Shown here: piece after piece, positions 37,519-48,214 of the stretch | Position numbering within the stretch: the first letter of the stretch is position 1 | How the letters are laid out: every line of letters begins with the position of its first letter | Assembly (NCBI GenBank): GCA_013397455.1 | Contig: VYZB01000730.1 | Location: forward strand, 42,678 to 106,677 | Length of the DNA: 64,000 nucleotides | Reading direction: 5' to 3' | From: Crotophaga sulcirostris | Lineage: Eukaryota > Chordata > Aves > Cuculiformes > Crotophagidae | Notes under the pieces: generated by a model | The model's input: the letters and a program-made list of their open reading frames with translations, nothing else | Told to the model about the DNA's origin: nothing | Database searches by the model: none | Program-made: the position numbers and the translations under genes

Positions 37519-38382
37519 AGTGGATCAGCTAAAACTAGATTTACAATCGTGTACTTTTCACCTCTGAAATTCTGGGTTTATCCTGAGCTGGGGCCCCGGC
37601 ACGCAACTGCTCTTCAGACAGGCTCTAGATTGCACAATGGCAGCGCGGGGATGCCAACAATTTATTCTAATCCCTTGCCGAGTTCCCAAACTTCCAACCC
37701 TTCAGTCTGTTTCAACATGCTCACTGCTTACAGGAGGCAGAGTTGCAGATGGGACCAGGTTGGAAAAAACAACTGTGTTTGCGAAACCCACTGTAAATGC
37801 CTGGGAATTTACATCCATGGGGCAGGATGCTGTCAGCCCTCCTCAGGGCACGTTGGAGGCACCTGAGCTGTAGTATCTGCTGGTGGGACCCTGGCTGTAG
37901 TGAGCACCGATGGTTTATTGCAAATGATGGGGCTGGGAAGGATTGGGGGATTGTCTCATGTAATTTTCTGTGTGACACAGGCCAGGAAATGCTGATGGGT
38001 AATTCTTGCTGAGGGCTGTAAACTTTGAGAGCTGGGGAAGTCCCTGGCTGTGGTGTAAGTCCCACCTGAGGGATCCCGTAAGGAAAACTCCTGCAGGTGC
38101 CTTGGCTGAGCAGGTGATTCTCGCATGCTGGGGCTGCAGAGCATCCCCTGAGCTCAGGGGAAGGTGGAGGAGAAGACACACGTGTTGCTGGTGACCAGCT
38201 CCGTTGCCGGGCGCCCTCCAGCACAGCGTGTGGGCTCGGCTCTGGCCGTAGTCCCCTTTCTGGTCCTGCCCCCGTTAACCAGCAGCAGCACACTCTTGGG
38301 TGGTAGGTGGATCCTCTGAAACACCAGACCACAGAGAGGTTACCATCTGATGCACGATATCGCTTCTGTCTCCAATTTGCAG

Positions 38383-38624
38383 TGCCCAATGGGATAAACC
38401 ATTCCCCGCCAACGCTGAACGGGGCACCATCCCCACCCCAGAGGTTTAGCAACGGTCCTTCCTCCTCCTCCTCCTCCTCGCTGACCAACCAGCAGCTCCC
38501 AGCCACGTGTGGAGCACGGCAGCTTAGCAAGCTGAAGCGGTTCCTCACCACCCTGCAGCAGTTCGGCAACGACATTTCTCCAGAGATCGGGGAGAAGGTC
38601 CGGACCCTGGTCCTGGCTTTAGTG
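38383..38624 (+). CDS. CBFA2T2: CBFA2T2 coding exon B: Pro/Ser linker and first half of TAFH/NHR1
   Basis: The acceptor ends TTTGCAG and the donor is GTAAGC. The exon enters with 2 nt, completing the Leu codon of exon A, and ends in phase 0, giving residues 49-128. It first encodes [20 protein letters not shown], then a run of seven serines written largely as a TCC repeat. It then begins the TAFH/NHR1 domain ([20 protein letters not shown] through LVLALV). This domain binds E-proteins and other activators in the family. The Ser run is longer and purer than the mixed Ser/Thr/Ala stretch I recall for human. An antisense open frame of 318 residues overlaps this exon and has no support. Confidence 0.97.
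38456..38482 (+). repeat. TCC trinucleotide repeat inside CBFA2T2 exon B
   Basis: A (TCC)n run encodes the poly-serine stretch after RFSNGP. A pure codon repeat is prone to length change. Confidence 0.85.
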
Positions 38625-38790
38625 GTAAGCACCACCTTGGCAGTGGCATCCTGGCACCCTGCACGTGCCCATCTCACACAGTGTTATCTCTTTGCGTCCT
38701 TACAAGCAGAGCTGTTGACTAAGCAAGACTCTGTAGTGTTCATGGTAAACTTGCTGGCTTCTTTTTTTCTTTTCTTTGGTGGGTTTCAAA

Positions 38791-38820
38791 AAGTCCCTTC
38801 CAACCCAAACTATTCTATGA
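38791..38820 (+). mobile_element. CR1 3' terminal remnant (30 bp)
   Basis: AAGTCCCTTCCAACCCAAAC then TATTCTATGA only; a very short 5'-truncated tail. Confidence 0.6.
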
Positions 38821-39898
38821 TCTTCTGCCCTTCCTCTGCATTCCCACACTGGGGTTTGCCAGAACCAGGGTTGGTGGCAGTGCGTGCATTTGCAAACAGT
38901 GCATGGGTGCCCTCATGCCCTTGAGCAGCTACAGATGGCCAAAAAGACCCTTCGAAACCCAAATGAACAGGTCTTGCTGTGGAATTGTATCTAATGCCTT
39001 CAGGTTTACAAACTCACTGGTAGGAATGCAGTGCAAGCCCTAATCTTGGACTGAGACCCTGGGGCACAGCCCCGCACCACCTGCCCGGCTGTGGTTCCAT
39101 GTGGTCCTTCTCCAGAGCTGATCTCTGCTTTCTGGCACATTCCTTTTGAGGCTCAGCATGCAAACTGCAGCAGCCTGGAGTATTTCTGCTTCCAGAGCTA
39201 GTGTGGGCAGAGCAAATGCGAGCCTGTCCACAGCCTCGAGACTTTCACAATGCTGCTGCTGCTGAAGAAGGCAGGAATATCGATTTCCTTGGGGAGCAGC
39301 TTAGCTTGCCCTTTTGGACAGGAGATGACAAGCTGTCCAGGTTCCCGACTGCTGTTCTCACCACTGATTGCAGTAATTGCTACAGGGATGAACTTTTACG
39401 TGCAGGTTATCAAATGTGGCTTGAACAGCTGCAGGGGATGCAAGGGGAGGACCATGCTGGTAGGGTGAGCAGGAGGCTGAGGGAAACTTCATGGATGGTT
39501 GGACGAGGTGAGCTGTAAGGGAGGAAGGAGGACAGGAAGGTGTGCAAGCTGGAATCGGTATCTGGCTCCCCACCGCCTGCTCCAGGCCACCTGGAACAGG
39601 TGCAGGAGATGCCAACTGGATTCTGCTGCCTCCCAGAGTCAATCTCTGCCTCTGAGCCCCAGAGCTGGGAGGATTCTGGGCCAGGCAGTGCCTGGCCATG
39701 CACAGCATTCACCCCTCGCCTAGCGCAGCATTTCTACTCCATTGGCCTGAGTCTTTTTGGCAGGATGTGATGCAAACATTATCAGTCCTGTAGTGGCAGA
39801 TGCAGTCTACCTTCCAGTTCTGTTCGTTTGGAGCTATTTCCCACATGTCTAAATACTGAGAACCAATTGTCATTTCATTTCTAAATTCCTTTTCTCAG

Positions 39899-39988
39899 AA
39901 CTCAACGGTGACAATCGAGGAATTTCACTGCAAGCTGCAAGAGGCAACAAACTTCCCCCTCCGACCGTTTGTGATCCCCTTTCTGAAG
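39899..39988 (+). CDS. CBFA2T2: CBFA2T2 coding exon C: middle of TAFH/NHR1
   Basis: A symmetric 90-nt exon, phase 0 at both ends, encoding 30 residues (129-158) that start [14 protein letters not shown] and end FVIPFLK. The acceptor is TTTTCTCAG and the donor is GTGACA, a weaker but acceptable donor. The sequence is the core helical segment of the TAFH (NHR1) fold and is essentially identical to vertebrate CBFA2T2. Because the length is a multiple of three, skipping it would keep the frame but destroy the domain. Confidence 0.97.
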
Positions 39989-40559
39989 GTGACAGGGAGC
40001 TGGTGGGGCTCTGCCGATGCGCCGTGTGCCAGGCTGTGCTGCTTGGCAGTACATCCTTGCTGGGAAAGCTGGCATTCCAAGCACCACAACAATTCTGCTA
40101 AAGTCCAAGACAGACTGCACAGACCGAGGTGGTGGCCGTCTGGGACTGGCTTGCACAAAGCTAATGTTCTAACGAATGGCACATGTGTCTGCTTTTATGT
40201 TAGGGATAAAGAAGACAAACCAAACTCCATTCAGCAGCTTCTGATCCTATGATCTTATTTGCAAACGTTGAGATCTAGAATATTTGAAGTGTTGGCATAT
40301 GGAGCGTGTCTGGGGTGGTTACAGGCTGGAAGCATGGAGAGCTTTCCATTGCGCTCAGTTTTTGGGTGGACTAATACCTGGCCATCCTCTGCTCTTGAGA
40401 AAACACGGGTAGATCTGACACCAAGAGCCAGAGGATGCTGAGTGTGTGGGTGTTACTGCTCTGCTCTGAAGTATTCCGTGAGCAGAGTAAACCCTCTGGG
40501 AATGGCTGGAAACACCTTGCCCACAGCCTGTGTAAACCAGAGCCGCTCTTGTTTTGCAG

Positions 40560-40741
40560 GCCAACCTCCCACTACTGCAGAGGGAGCTGCTGCACTGCGC
40601 CCGGGCAGCCAAGCAGACGCCCTCCCAGTACCTGGCGCAGCATGAGCACATCCTCCTCAACACCAACACCACCTCCCCTGCTGACTCCTCCGAGTTGCTG
40701 ATCGAGGTCAACGGGAATGGGAAGAGGCACAGTCCGGACAG
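40560..40741 (+). CDS. CBFA2T2: CBFA2T2 coding exon D: end of TAFH/NHR1 and linker
   Basis: Residues 159-218 plus 2 nt of a split Arg codon. The acceptor is GTTTTGCAG and the donor is [25 protein letters not shown] and [10 protein letters not shown] close the TAFH/NHR1 domain, followed by a linker ([18 protein letters not shown]) that differs modestly from human. A CR1 element in antisense orientation begins 30 bp after the donor (40771). Confidence 0.96.
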
Positions 40742-40770
40742 GTAAAAACGCCTTTTGTTGCTCTCCCAGG

Positions 40771-41093
40771 TTCATAGAAGCACAGAATCATGAAGGTTGG
40801 TAAAGACCTCTTAAGAGTATCCACTCTGGCCATCAGCCCAACACCATCGTGCCTGCTAAACCATGTCCCAAAGTGACACATCCACATGTTTTTTGAACAC
40901 TTCCAGGGATGGTGACTCCACCACTTCCCTGTGCAGTTGGTTCCAGTGCTTCACCACTCTTTCAGTAAAGAAATTTTTCCTAATATTGAATCTAAACCTC
41001 CTCTGGTGCAACTTGAGGCCATTTCCTCTTGTCCTATCGCTTGTTACATGGGAGAAGAGACCAACACCTACCTTGCTACAACCTCCTCTCAGG
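40771..41093 (-). mobile_element. CR1 LINE fragment, antisense
   Basis: TTCATAGAAGCACAGAATCA through GGAGAAGAGACCAACACC; same subfamily as 17034. Confidence 0.87.
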
Positions 41094-41600
41094 GGGTTGC
41101 ATTTCAAGTTCTTGAAGTTGTGGCTTTTCTTTCAACTTTCCTACTGTCAAAGCTTAAAGCGGCATCCAGGGCTAAACTGTAGGCTCTTGCCACCCCCAAC
41201 ACCTATTCTGGCTGTTAATAAGACATCACTGATTGCTGCTTATGCCCTGTGAATTCAAGTCAGGATCCTCTTCCAGGCAGGTTCTGTCCCAAAGGGACTG
41301 GCGGGGCAGCACAGAAAAGCTGGAGCTGGAGAGCAGAGTGTTCTCCTCCTCCCTGGGCGGCGAGCGGAGGCGCTGTCAGGGCTGAGAGCGATGCAGTTCG
41401 TTTTCACTGCTTTTGATTCCAATTAAAAAGTTGTTATGTAATTACGTGGAGCGTGCCTCAAACTTATAAAAACTGTGAAATCATGCTCCAAATGATGAAT
41501 CACAACACTTGGGCATCGTGAAATTTTTCTTTGACAGGGTCAACGTGTGGATTTGTTCACAAGTTGAGCCGGTTTGGTTTGGCCTTTACCCCCTGTGAAA

Positions 41601-42375
41601 ATCATAGAATGGTTTGGGTTGGAAGGGACCTCAAAGCCTATCCAGTTCCAACCCCCTGCCATGGGCAGGGACACTTCCTACTGGATCAGGGGGCTCCAAG
41701 TCCCATCCAACCTGGCCTTAAACACCTCCAGGGATGAGGCAGCTACAACTTCCCTGGGTCACCTGTGCCAGCACCTCACCACCTTGATCGTGAAGAATTT
41801 CTTCCTAATGTCTCATCTAAATTTTCCCCTTTACAATTTAAAGCCATTCTCCCTCATCCTGTCACTCCAGACCCTTATAAGAAGTCCTTCCCCAGCTTTC
41901 CTGGAGCTCCTTTCAGTACTGGAGGCTGCTCTAAGGTCTCCCCACAGCCTTCTCTTCTCCACGCTGAACATCCCCAACTCTCTCAGCCTGTCCTCATAGC
42001 AGAGGTGCTCCAGCCCTGGGATCATCTCCATGGCCTCCTCTGGACCCATTTCAACTGTTCCATATCCTTCTTATGTTGGGGCTTCCAGAACTGGACACAG
42101 GGCTCCAGCTGGGGTCTCACCAGAGGAGCAGAATCCTCTCCCTTGCCCTGCTGGCCACACTTTTGCTGCAGCCCAGGACACGGTTGGTTTCTGGGCTGTG
42201 AGCACACATTGCCAACGCATATAGAGCTTCTTATTAATCAACACCCCCACATCCTTCTGTGCAGGGCTGCTCTCAATCACATTGTCCCCTATCCTGTATT
42301 GAAACCGTGGATTGCCCGAACCCAGGTGTTGGACCTCACCCTTGGCTTTGTTGAACCTCATGAAGTTCATGTCAT
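41601..42375 (-). mobile_element. Long CR1 LINE fragment, antisense, with ORF2 C-terminus
   Basis: About 775 bp. On the - strand it encodes FNKAKGEVQHLG and SPAQKDVGVLINKKL, the typical end of the CR1 reverse-transcriptase ORF, then REL-GMFSVEKRRL. Stops and frame changes show it is dead. Confidence 0.9.
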
Positions 42376-42462
42376 CGCTGCCCAAACTGTGCTGATTTGA
42401 AATCTTTCCAAGTACATTTATGCGGTGCTAACGAATACCCCTCTCTGCTGGTGTGGTTACAG

Positions 42463-42716
42463 AAGGGAAGACAGCAGCTTTGAGAGGGAGCCACTGCTGA
42501 CGGAGCCTCCGGCCAAGAGGGTGTGCACCATCAGCCCTGCGCCCCGGCACAGCCCTGCCCTGACAATCCCCCTGATGAACCCCGGTGGGCAGTTCCACCC
42601 TACCCCACCGCCCCTCCAGCACTACACTTTGGAAGATATCGCCACCTCCCACCTCTACAGGGATCCCAGCAAGATGCTGGAGCACAGAGAGATTCGGGAC
42701 AGGCACAGCAGTCTTG
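42463..42716 (+). CDS. CBFA2T2: CBFA2T2 coding exon E: Pro/Ser-rich linker with basic patch
   Basis: Residues 220-303 with 1 nt in and 1 nt out. The acceptor is GGTTACAG and the donor is GTGAGA. The exon encodes the linker between NHR1 and NHR2: EPPAKRVCTISPAPRHSPAL, which includes the basic KR patch resembling the family's nuclear-localisation region, then the PGGQFHPTPPPLQHYTLEDI block and HREIRDRHSSLG. A long antisense CR1 ends about 90 bp before the acceptor. Confidence 0.96.
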
Positions 42717-43412
42717 GTGAGAAAGCCTGGAGGGCTTTTATTTGTAGGAGCCAGGAGGCTCAGCAGTTGAGCTTTAGCATTGGTCCCTGCTTGGCCGCTG
42801 GTACCCATGCTGGGCACGTCCTCATCAGAGTTCTTGCAGGGAATTTAGGGAAAACAACTGACCATGGGAGGTTAAAAACAGGAAGATTTAGAGTTTGTAT
42901 TGCCCTATGAACGTGTAAAGACTAGAGCCACCGAAGACGAGGAGGAAGGACCTGGTGTGTGAGTTGAGTCTTTCCAACCCAGCAGTCAAGGACAGAGGGC
43001 AGAGAAATGGAAATTAACTTTCCCAAGATCACTAAAGTGGCTGAGTGGAGGCTGACACCCCCACCCTGTTTCTCCCTCAGGCTGTGTGGGAGGTGCGTGA
43101 GGTGTTTCCAGCAGGGCAGCCTGAATCACAAGCTCGGAGCTCCTGTGGGTGCGTAATAAGGGTGCCAGATCCCTAGGCAGGTCAGATCCAGACCTGTGAG
43201 TGGATTGTGGCACTTCCAAGTCAGTGACACCAACAAGGATAAAAGCACTGGTGTGGAATTGCCCCTGCAGAGCCACCTCCTTGAGATGGGTTTTAAAACC
43301 CCATTTATATGTAGCAGGAAATACTTTATTATTGCTTCAGGGCCACCTTCCCTCTGCAGCACTGGAAGTGTTCGATCCATCTAATCTCTCTTCTGGCTGT
43401 GGTTTGTGGCAG

Positions 43413-43498
43413 GACTGAATGGAGGATACCAGGACGAGCTGGTGGACCACCGCTTAACGGAGAGAGAGTGGGCTGACGAGTGGAAGCATCTTGATCAT
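43413..43498 (+). CDS. CBFA2T2: CBFA2T2 coding exon F: start of NHR2
   Basis: A short exon of 86 nt: 2 nt completing a Gly codon, then 28 codons (residues 305-332), starting [16 protein letters not shown] and ending DEWKHLDH. The acceptor is TGTGGCAG and the donor GTAAGG. It leads into NHR2, the helical tetramerisation domain by which MTG proteins self-associate. The sequence is nearly invariant in vertebrate orthologues. Confidence 0.96.
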
Positions 43499-43533
43499 GT
43501 AAGGAATGGCAGGGGGTGTGGGAATCTCTGTGG

Positions 43534-43600
43534 GATCACAGTACCACGGTATTAGAAGGTTGGAAAGGACCTTTGAGATCATCAAGTCCAACCTATAACA
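43534..43600 (-). mobile_element. CR1 3' end, very short, GATACTGT-type tail
   Basis: ATCACAGTACCACGGTATTA then GGACCTTTGAGATCATCAAG. Confidence 0.8.
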
Positions 43601-44216
43601 GCAGCAACCCAGTGCTCTGCAGGCTCCAATTAGTTATTTTCTTGTTGATACCACATTCAGGCTTTCCTGGTGGCTGTAGAGAACCAGGCAACCACAAGGA
43701 GTTGGGTGGTGGGGAGGGCGGATAGGAGCAGTAGTGCTTTCTTGGCAGGTTTTCTCTGCCCCTGGGCAGTGGAAGCCAAAACTGCTCTGGAGCTTCTGCA
43801 GAGCAGGGCCATGTGGTGCCCTGGCTGCCTGAGCAACCAAACCCAGCCTCAGCCCCACATGTGTCTTTTCTGCAGCAGCCCAGGCCACGACAAGCGTGCG
43901 GATGTGCTACGTGTAGCAAGGATGTGGAGTTTACAGAATAAGTAAACTCAGCATTATTTTCTAAAAGATTTTTTGAGCTGCCAGCCTCAGCTAGGTACCA
44001 ACAGACTGGGTACTTCTGGCAGACTTTCTGCAGTCTGTTTTTTCCCTCTGAGCTCATCCAGGCACTTCACTGAAGTGTTTCCTCTGAAGAGCTGGGATTG
44101 AAATTCAACTTTGATCACAAATGCAGAGAGACCCTATGCTTGTTTATGCTCTAAAGCTGTTTGGCAGGATTGTTATGTGGAGTAGAGGCCTGGTAGCTGA
44201 ATATTTGCAATCTGGG

Positions 44217-44463
44217 ATCATAGAATTATAGAATGACCTGAGTTGGAAGGGACCCACAAGGATCATCGAGTCTAACTCCTATCCCAGCACAGGACAACCC
44301 CAACATTCACACCAAGTGTCTGAGGGCATTGGCCAAATGCTTCTGGAATATTGTGAGACTTGGTGCCGTGACTGCTCCCCTGGGGAGCTGTTCCAGTGCT
44401 CCACCACCCTCTGGGGGAAGAACCTTTCCCTAATATCTAAGCGAAACCTCCCCTGACACATCA
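44217..44463 (-). mobile_element. CR1 3' fragment, antisense
   Basis: ATCATAGAATTATAGAATGA, GGATCATCGAGTCTAACTCC and ATTCACACCAAGTGTC; same subfamily as 22721 and 59963. Confidence 0.85.
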
Positions 44464-44682
44464 CGGGATGTGGCTGTTGAGAGCAAGATCACAGCCAGCC
44501 CTTGCATGGATGCCCCATTCCCATAGGAAAGTGGGGGTTTTCACCTGCCCCTTTAGAAGCATTGGGTCCTATATTGACCATGGTGCAGGTATAATCCCAG
44601 CTGATGCTGCTCAGCATCGCTGCTGCACACTCAAGTGCAGGACCCTGTCTTACCAGCCTGTTTGAATATTGTATCATCCAAT

Positions 44683-44912
44683 TCATAGAATCATAGAATC
44701 ACTTGGCTGGAAAAGACCTTGGAGATCATTGAGTCCGGCCATACCTGTCCATTACTAAACCATCCCTGAGCACCTCATCTACCTGTCTTTTAAACACCTC
44801 CAGGGATGATGATTCCACCACCTCCCTGGGCAGCCTCTGCCAGTGCCTGGCAACCCTTTTGGTGACGAAATTTTTCCTAATGTCTAATCTGAACCTTCCC
44901 TGGTGAAATCTT
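44683..44912 (-). mobile_element. CR1 3' fragment, antisense
   Basis: TCATAGAATCATAGAATCAC tail through CTAATCTGAACCTTCCCTGG; ends about 94 bp before CBFA2T2 exon G. Confidence 0.87.
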
Positions 44913-45005
44913 CCTGACATGGTCCTTGTGATGCCTCCAATGGGAAGTTCTGGACTTGAACTCGTGAGTGCGCAGCAAGGCTGAAAACCTCGTTCCTCCC
45001 TGCAG

Positions 45006-45201
45006 GCACTGAACTGCATCATGGAGATGGTGGAGAAGACGCGGCGCTCGATGGCCGTGCTGCGGCGCTGTCAGGAGGCCGATCGGGAGGAGCTCAACTA
45101 CTGGAAGAGGAGGTGCAGCGAGACGGCAGAGCCGCGGAAGGCGGGCAGCGAGCTCATCTCCAGGCAGCACAGCCCCAGCAGCTCCGACTCCATCGGCAGC
45201 G
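45006..45201 (+). CDS. CBFA2T2: CBFA2T2 coding exon G: NHR2 oligomerisation helix
   Basis: Residues 333-397 plus 1 nt. The acceptor is CCTGCAG and the donor [26 protein letters not shown] is the core of the NHR2 helical hairpin that forms the family's tetramer, followed by [14 protein letters not shown]. The segment after it ([20 protein letters not shown]) is the variable linker and departs from human, as expected. An antisense CR1 ends about 94 bp before the acceptor. Confidence 0.97.
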
Positions 45202-46705
45202 GTAAGCGAGGGGCGGGCAGGCTCTGCCAGGACCTTTTTAAGTAGGTGTCTAATTATGACAGTTCTGTCAGGCATAAAGTGATGATAATATATGCAAGTT
45301 GTAATAGAAATTAAGTACTTGAGCAGTGCAGAACTGTTCTCAAAGCTTTGAAGAGAGTCCTTGGAAATGTGGGCGCTCCCGGAAGTGGCGTTTGCACAAG
45401 CCAAAGGTGCTGCTTCCTAGGGAAGAGCATCTTCCTCCTCAGTGAGCCACACTCGCTGGCCAAACCGAGCCAAGTTCACTCAGAGCTGAGAAACCAGAGG
45501 GTGAAAAGGCAGGAGACGTGGTTGGTTCCACCCCTCTTCCCCTTCCAGTCTGTCTCGCCTAAAGTATTTCAAATGTCAAGGTCTACTAATTCTAAAAATA
45601 CCAAAGACTGCTGTAAGAGCTACTACCTGAGTTATTAATTCTATTTTTGTATCATGAGTCACTTTAACTTTATTAAAGCTGACTAATTTTCCCCTCCAGT
45701 ATGCAGGGGGTTTGACCTTATACAAAAAAAAAACCACAACAACTCTAAAATGCTGATTTTATGCATTTGGATGTAATTCGCATTTCCATCCAAACCAAAT
45801 ATTCTGGAAATCAAATGCTGAAAAAAAAACCCAAAAAACATGATCATTCAGTAATAAAAAATAGATGTTTTTTAACAATAAGAATAGATGTCAAAGTCTC
45901 AATTTGATATATATTCAACTTGTTTGTAGACAAAGTAAAGAGTGAGTCCTCCTGCATGTCAAAAAGAACCATCCAGATCAGAGTTCAGCCCAGATTTAGC
46001 TGCAAATGAACAAGTTTTGATATTTCCCAGACAGCAAGAACGAGTCTTTCCTGGGGAAACAATAACAAGTGCATAAGCACAAGGAACTAAAATGGAATAT
46101 ATTAATCCAAGTTTTTTGGAAACCAAGCACCCGTGGCTCCAGCTGTAACTGCCGAGCAGGATGTGGCGAGCCCACAGGGCAGCTGGGTGTGTGTGATGGT
46201 GAGCAGCACCACCAGCTCTTTTGTATTTTAGCCCCTTGTATTTTATATTGTCACAACTAATATACTTACAACCCCATGTTAAAGGTCATATAATTTAATT
46301 TTTTATTTATATATTGGGAACGTTGTTGGCGCTTTCTGCCCTTGTGGGACCTAGGGCGAATTTTCAAGCTCCATCGCTGTTGTGAGATGGTGCAGTCAAA
46401 CATCAGGCAGCATCCACAGGAGTGCAGGCTTAAATAACTTCACCACCCTCCTGGAGACTGTTGGGTCTCCCAGCAGCCTTTGACATGAATCAGTTTTTGG
46501 TTTGAGCCTTCAGAAAGTTCCTCTGAAGCCTTAAAAAAAGAGGGATGCAGAGAGGGCACAGGAGGAGGCTTCTGAAAGGCTTCCCTGTGGGACCGCAGGC
46601 TGTGTTTAGGTCCTGGGGTGACAATCCCCATCTGTCTTGTCATCTCTTCACAGGCTGATGGTTGCTGGGGAGTGTATAAACCTTACCATATGAGGTCTTG
46701 TAGGA
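45202..46705 (+). other. CBFA2T2 intron portion, AT-rich
   Basis: Intron after exon G. The part from about 45560 to 46330 is AT-rich, with several A runs and no CR1. No exon seen. Confidence 0.6.
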
Positions 46706-46873
46706 ATTATAGAATCACAGAATCATTAAGGTTGGAAGAGTCCTCTAAGCTCATCCAGTCCAACCGTCAAACCCAACCCCACCGTGCCTACTAAACCATG
46801 TCCCCAAGTGCCATGTCTACACATTTTTTGAACCCCTCCAGGGATGGAGACTCCACCACTGCCCTGGGTGGCC
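46706..46873 (-). mobile_element. CR1 3' fragment, antisense
   Basis: TTATAGAATCACAGAATCAT, CTCTAAGCTCATCCAGTCC and CCCACCGTGCCTACTAAAC. Confidence 0.86.
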
Positions 46874-46999
46874 TGTCTGTTAGTTCAAGCCTTCACATTA
46901 CCCCTAGGAGTAGAAAGTGCTGGGTTTAATGTAAACTGCTGGGCATAGAGATTGATGCTCAAAGTGACTGGACAGAGCGGGTGTTTGGCATGAATTTGT

Positions 47000-47165
47000 A
47001 AGCATTATCTGTTGTTATAGAGTACCAGGAGATGGAAATGGGTTACACAGTGTCATAAATAATGCAAGGCACTAATTAAATGTTGTAATTTATCATCTGA
47101 GTGTTTGATGAATGGCTTTAACTCTAAGAGTCCTCTGCTTTGAGTTTTAGCTGGTTAATTCTACC
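47000..47165. promoter_or_regulatory. AT-rich repeat-free block in the CBFA2T2 intron before exon H
   Basis: TCATAAATAATGCAAGGCAC, TAATTAAATG and TAATTTATCATC occur between two CR1 copies. It resembles conserved intronic enhancer sequence; inference from composition. Confidence 0.2.
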
Positions 47166-47254
47166 TTGCCTCATAATGTGCTGTGGTACCACTGGGCACT
47201 TAAGCAGCAGTTGGGTGAGATGAGGCTTTGCCAACTTTTCCTTTTGTCCCTTAT

Positions 47255-47610
47255 TACAGTATCACAGTATCACAGTATCACAAGGTTGGAAAGGATCTCT
47301 GAGATCATCGAGGCCAACCTAGAACCCAACACCAACACCAACCCATCATCTAAACCATGGCACTGAGTGCCTCAGCCAGCCTCCTCTTAAACACCTCCAG
47401 GGCTGGCAACTCCACCACCTCCCTGGGCAGCGCATTCCAATGGCCAATCACCCTTTCAGGGAAGACTTTTTTCTTAATATCAAGCCTAAACCTCCCCTTA
47501 TGAAGCTTGAGTCCATGTCCTCTAGTTCTGTCACTGGTCACCTGAGAGAAGAGACCAACCGCTGCCTGACTACAACCTCCTTGAACCTCCCTCCTGACTA
47601 CAACCTCCTT
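47255..47610 (-). mobile_element. CR1 LINE fragment abutting the exon H acceptor
   Basis: ACAGTATCACAGTATCACAG tail, then the full GATACTGT-subfamily body to CTGACTACAACCTCCTT. That last block is duplicated in tandem (around 47568-47582 and 47594-47610). The element ends 13 bp before exon H. Confidence 0.9.
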
Positions 47611-47623
47611 GTTATTCCAACAG

Positions 47624-47692
47624 ACTCATTGCGGGAGTTCAGCAGCAGGTCGGGAACAGGCTACGTCACCGAAGAGATCTGGAAAAAAGCTG
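47624..47692 (+). CDS. CBFA2T2: CBFA2T2 coding exon H: short exon leading into NHR3
   Basis: A 69-nt exon: 2 nt completing an Asp codon, 22 codons (residues 399-420, SLREFSSRSGTGYVTEEIWK then KA), then 1 nt. The donor is GTAAGT, which is consensus. The acceptor is TATTCCAACAG. It lies only 13 bp beyond the 5' edge of an antisense CR1, so the branch point and much of the pyrimidine tract must sit in or beside CR1 sequence. The residues diverge from human more than other exons do, which fits its place in a variable linker. Confidence 0.93.
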
Positions 47693-48023
47693 GTAAGTGT
47701 TTGCTGGTGACCTCGGCGAGGGTTTCTATCAGATCGGTTGAGGTAAACACAGATGCTGCAGACTTGCTCTGCAGAAACAGGAGAAGCCCAGCTGAAGGAA
47801 CGCCCCGGAATGTCCACATGTGGCTGCCAACACTGCCAGCCTGGGTTTTCTGAAGGGCTTTGCTCTTCCTGTACGATGCTAGTGGGGATCCTGTAAGGCT
47901 GAGCCTGGTCATGATGCTGGTGCTGAGCAGGACCCGCAGGGAACACACGGTCTCAGCCCGACGTCTCCCAGAGGTGCACCCTGCTCCTCAGGTTGGGTGG
48001 GTGACGCTACTCTTTCCTTCCAG

Positions 48024-48214
48024 AAGAAGCTGTGAATGAGGTGAAGCGCCAAGCCATGTCGGAGGTGCAGAAAGCGGTGGCAGAAGCGGAGCAGAAGGCG
48101 TTTGAGATGATCGCCTCCGAGAGGGCTCGGATGGAGCAGACCATCGCGGATGCCAAGCGCCAGGCCACCGAGGATGCTTTCTTAGTGATAAACGAACAGG
48201 AGGAGTCTACGGAG
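48024..48214 (+). CDS. CBFA2T2: CBFA2T2 coding exon I: NHR3 coiled coil
   Basis: Residues 422-484, phase 2 in and phase 0 out. The acceptor is CTTCCAG and the donor GTAAGG. The exon encodes a strongly helical, heptad-like segment ([20 protein letters not shown], then [19 protein letters not shown] and [11 protein letters not shown]). This is NHR3, which cooperates with the MYND finger in corepressor contacts. It is almost free of helix breakers. Confidence 0.97.

Noticed and set aside
37721..38677. A 318-residue open frame on the - strand
   Set aside because: It is antisense to CBFA2T2 exon B and its GC-rich flanks, crosses splice borders, and matches no family.
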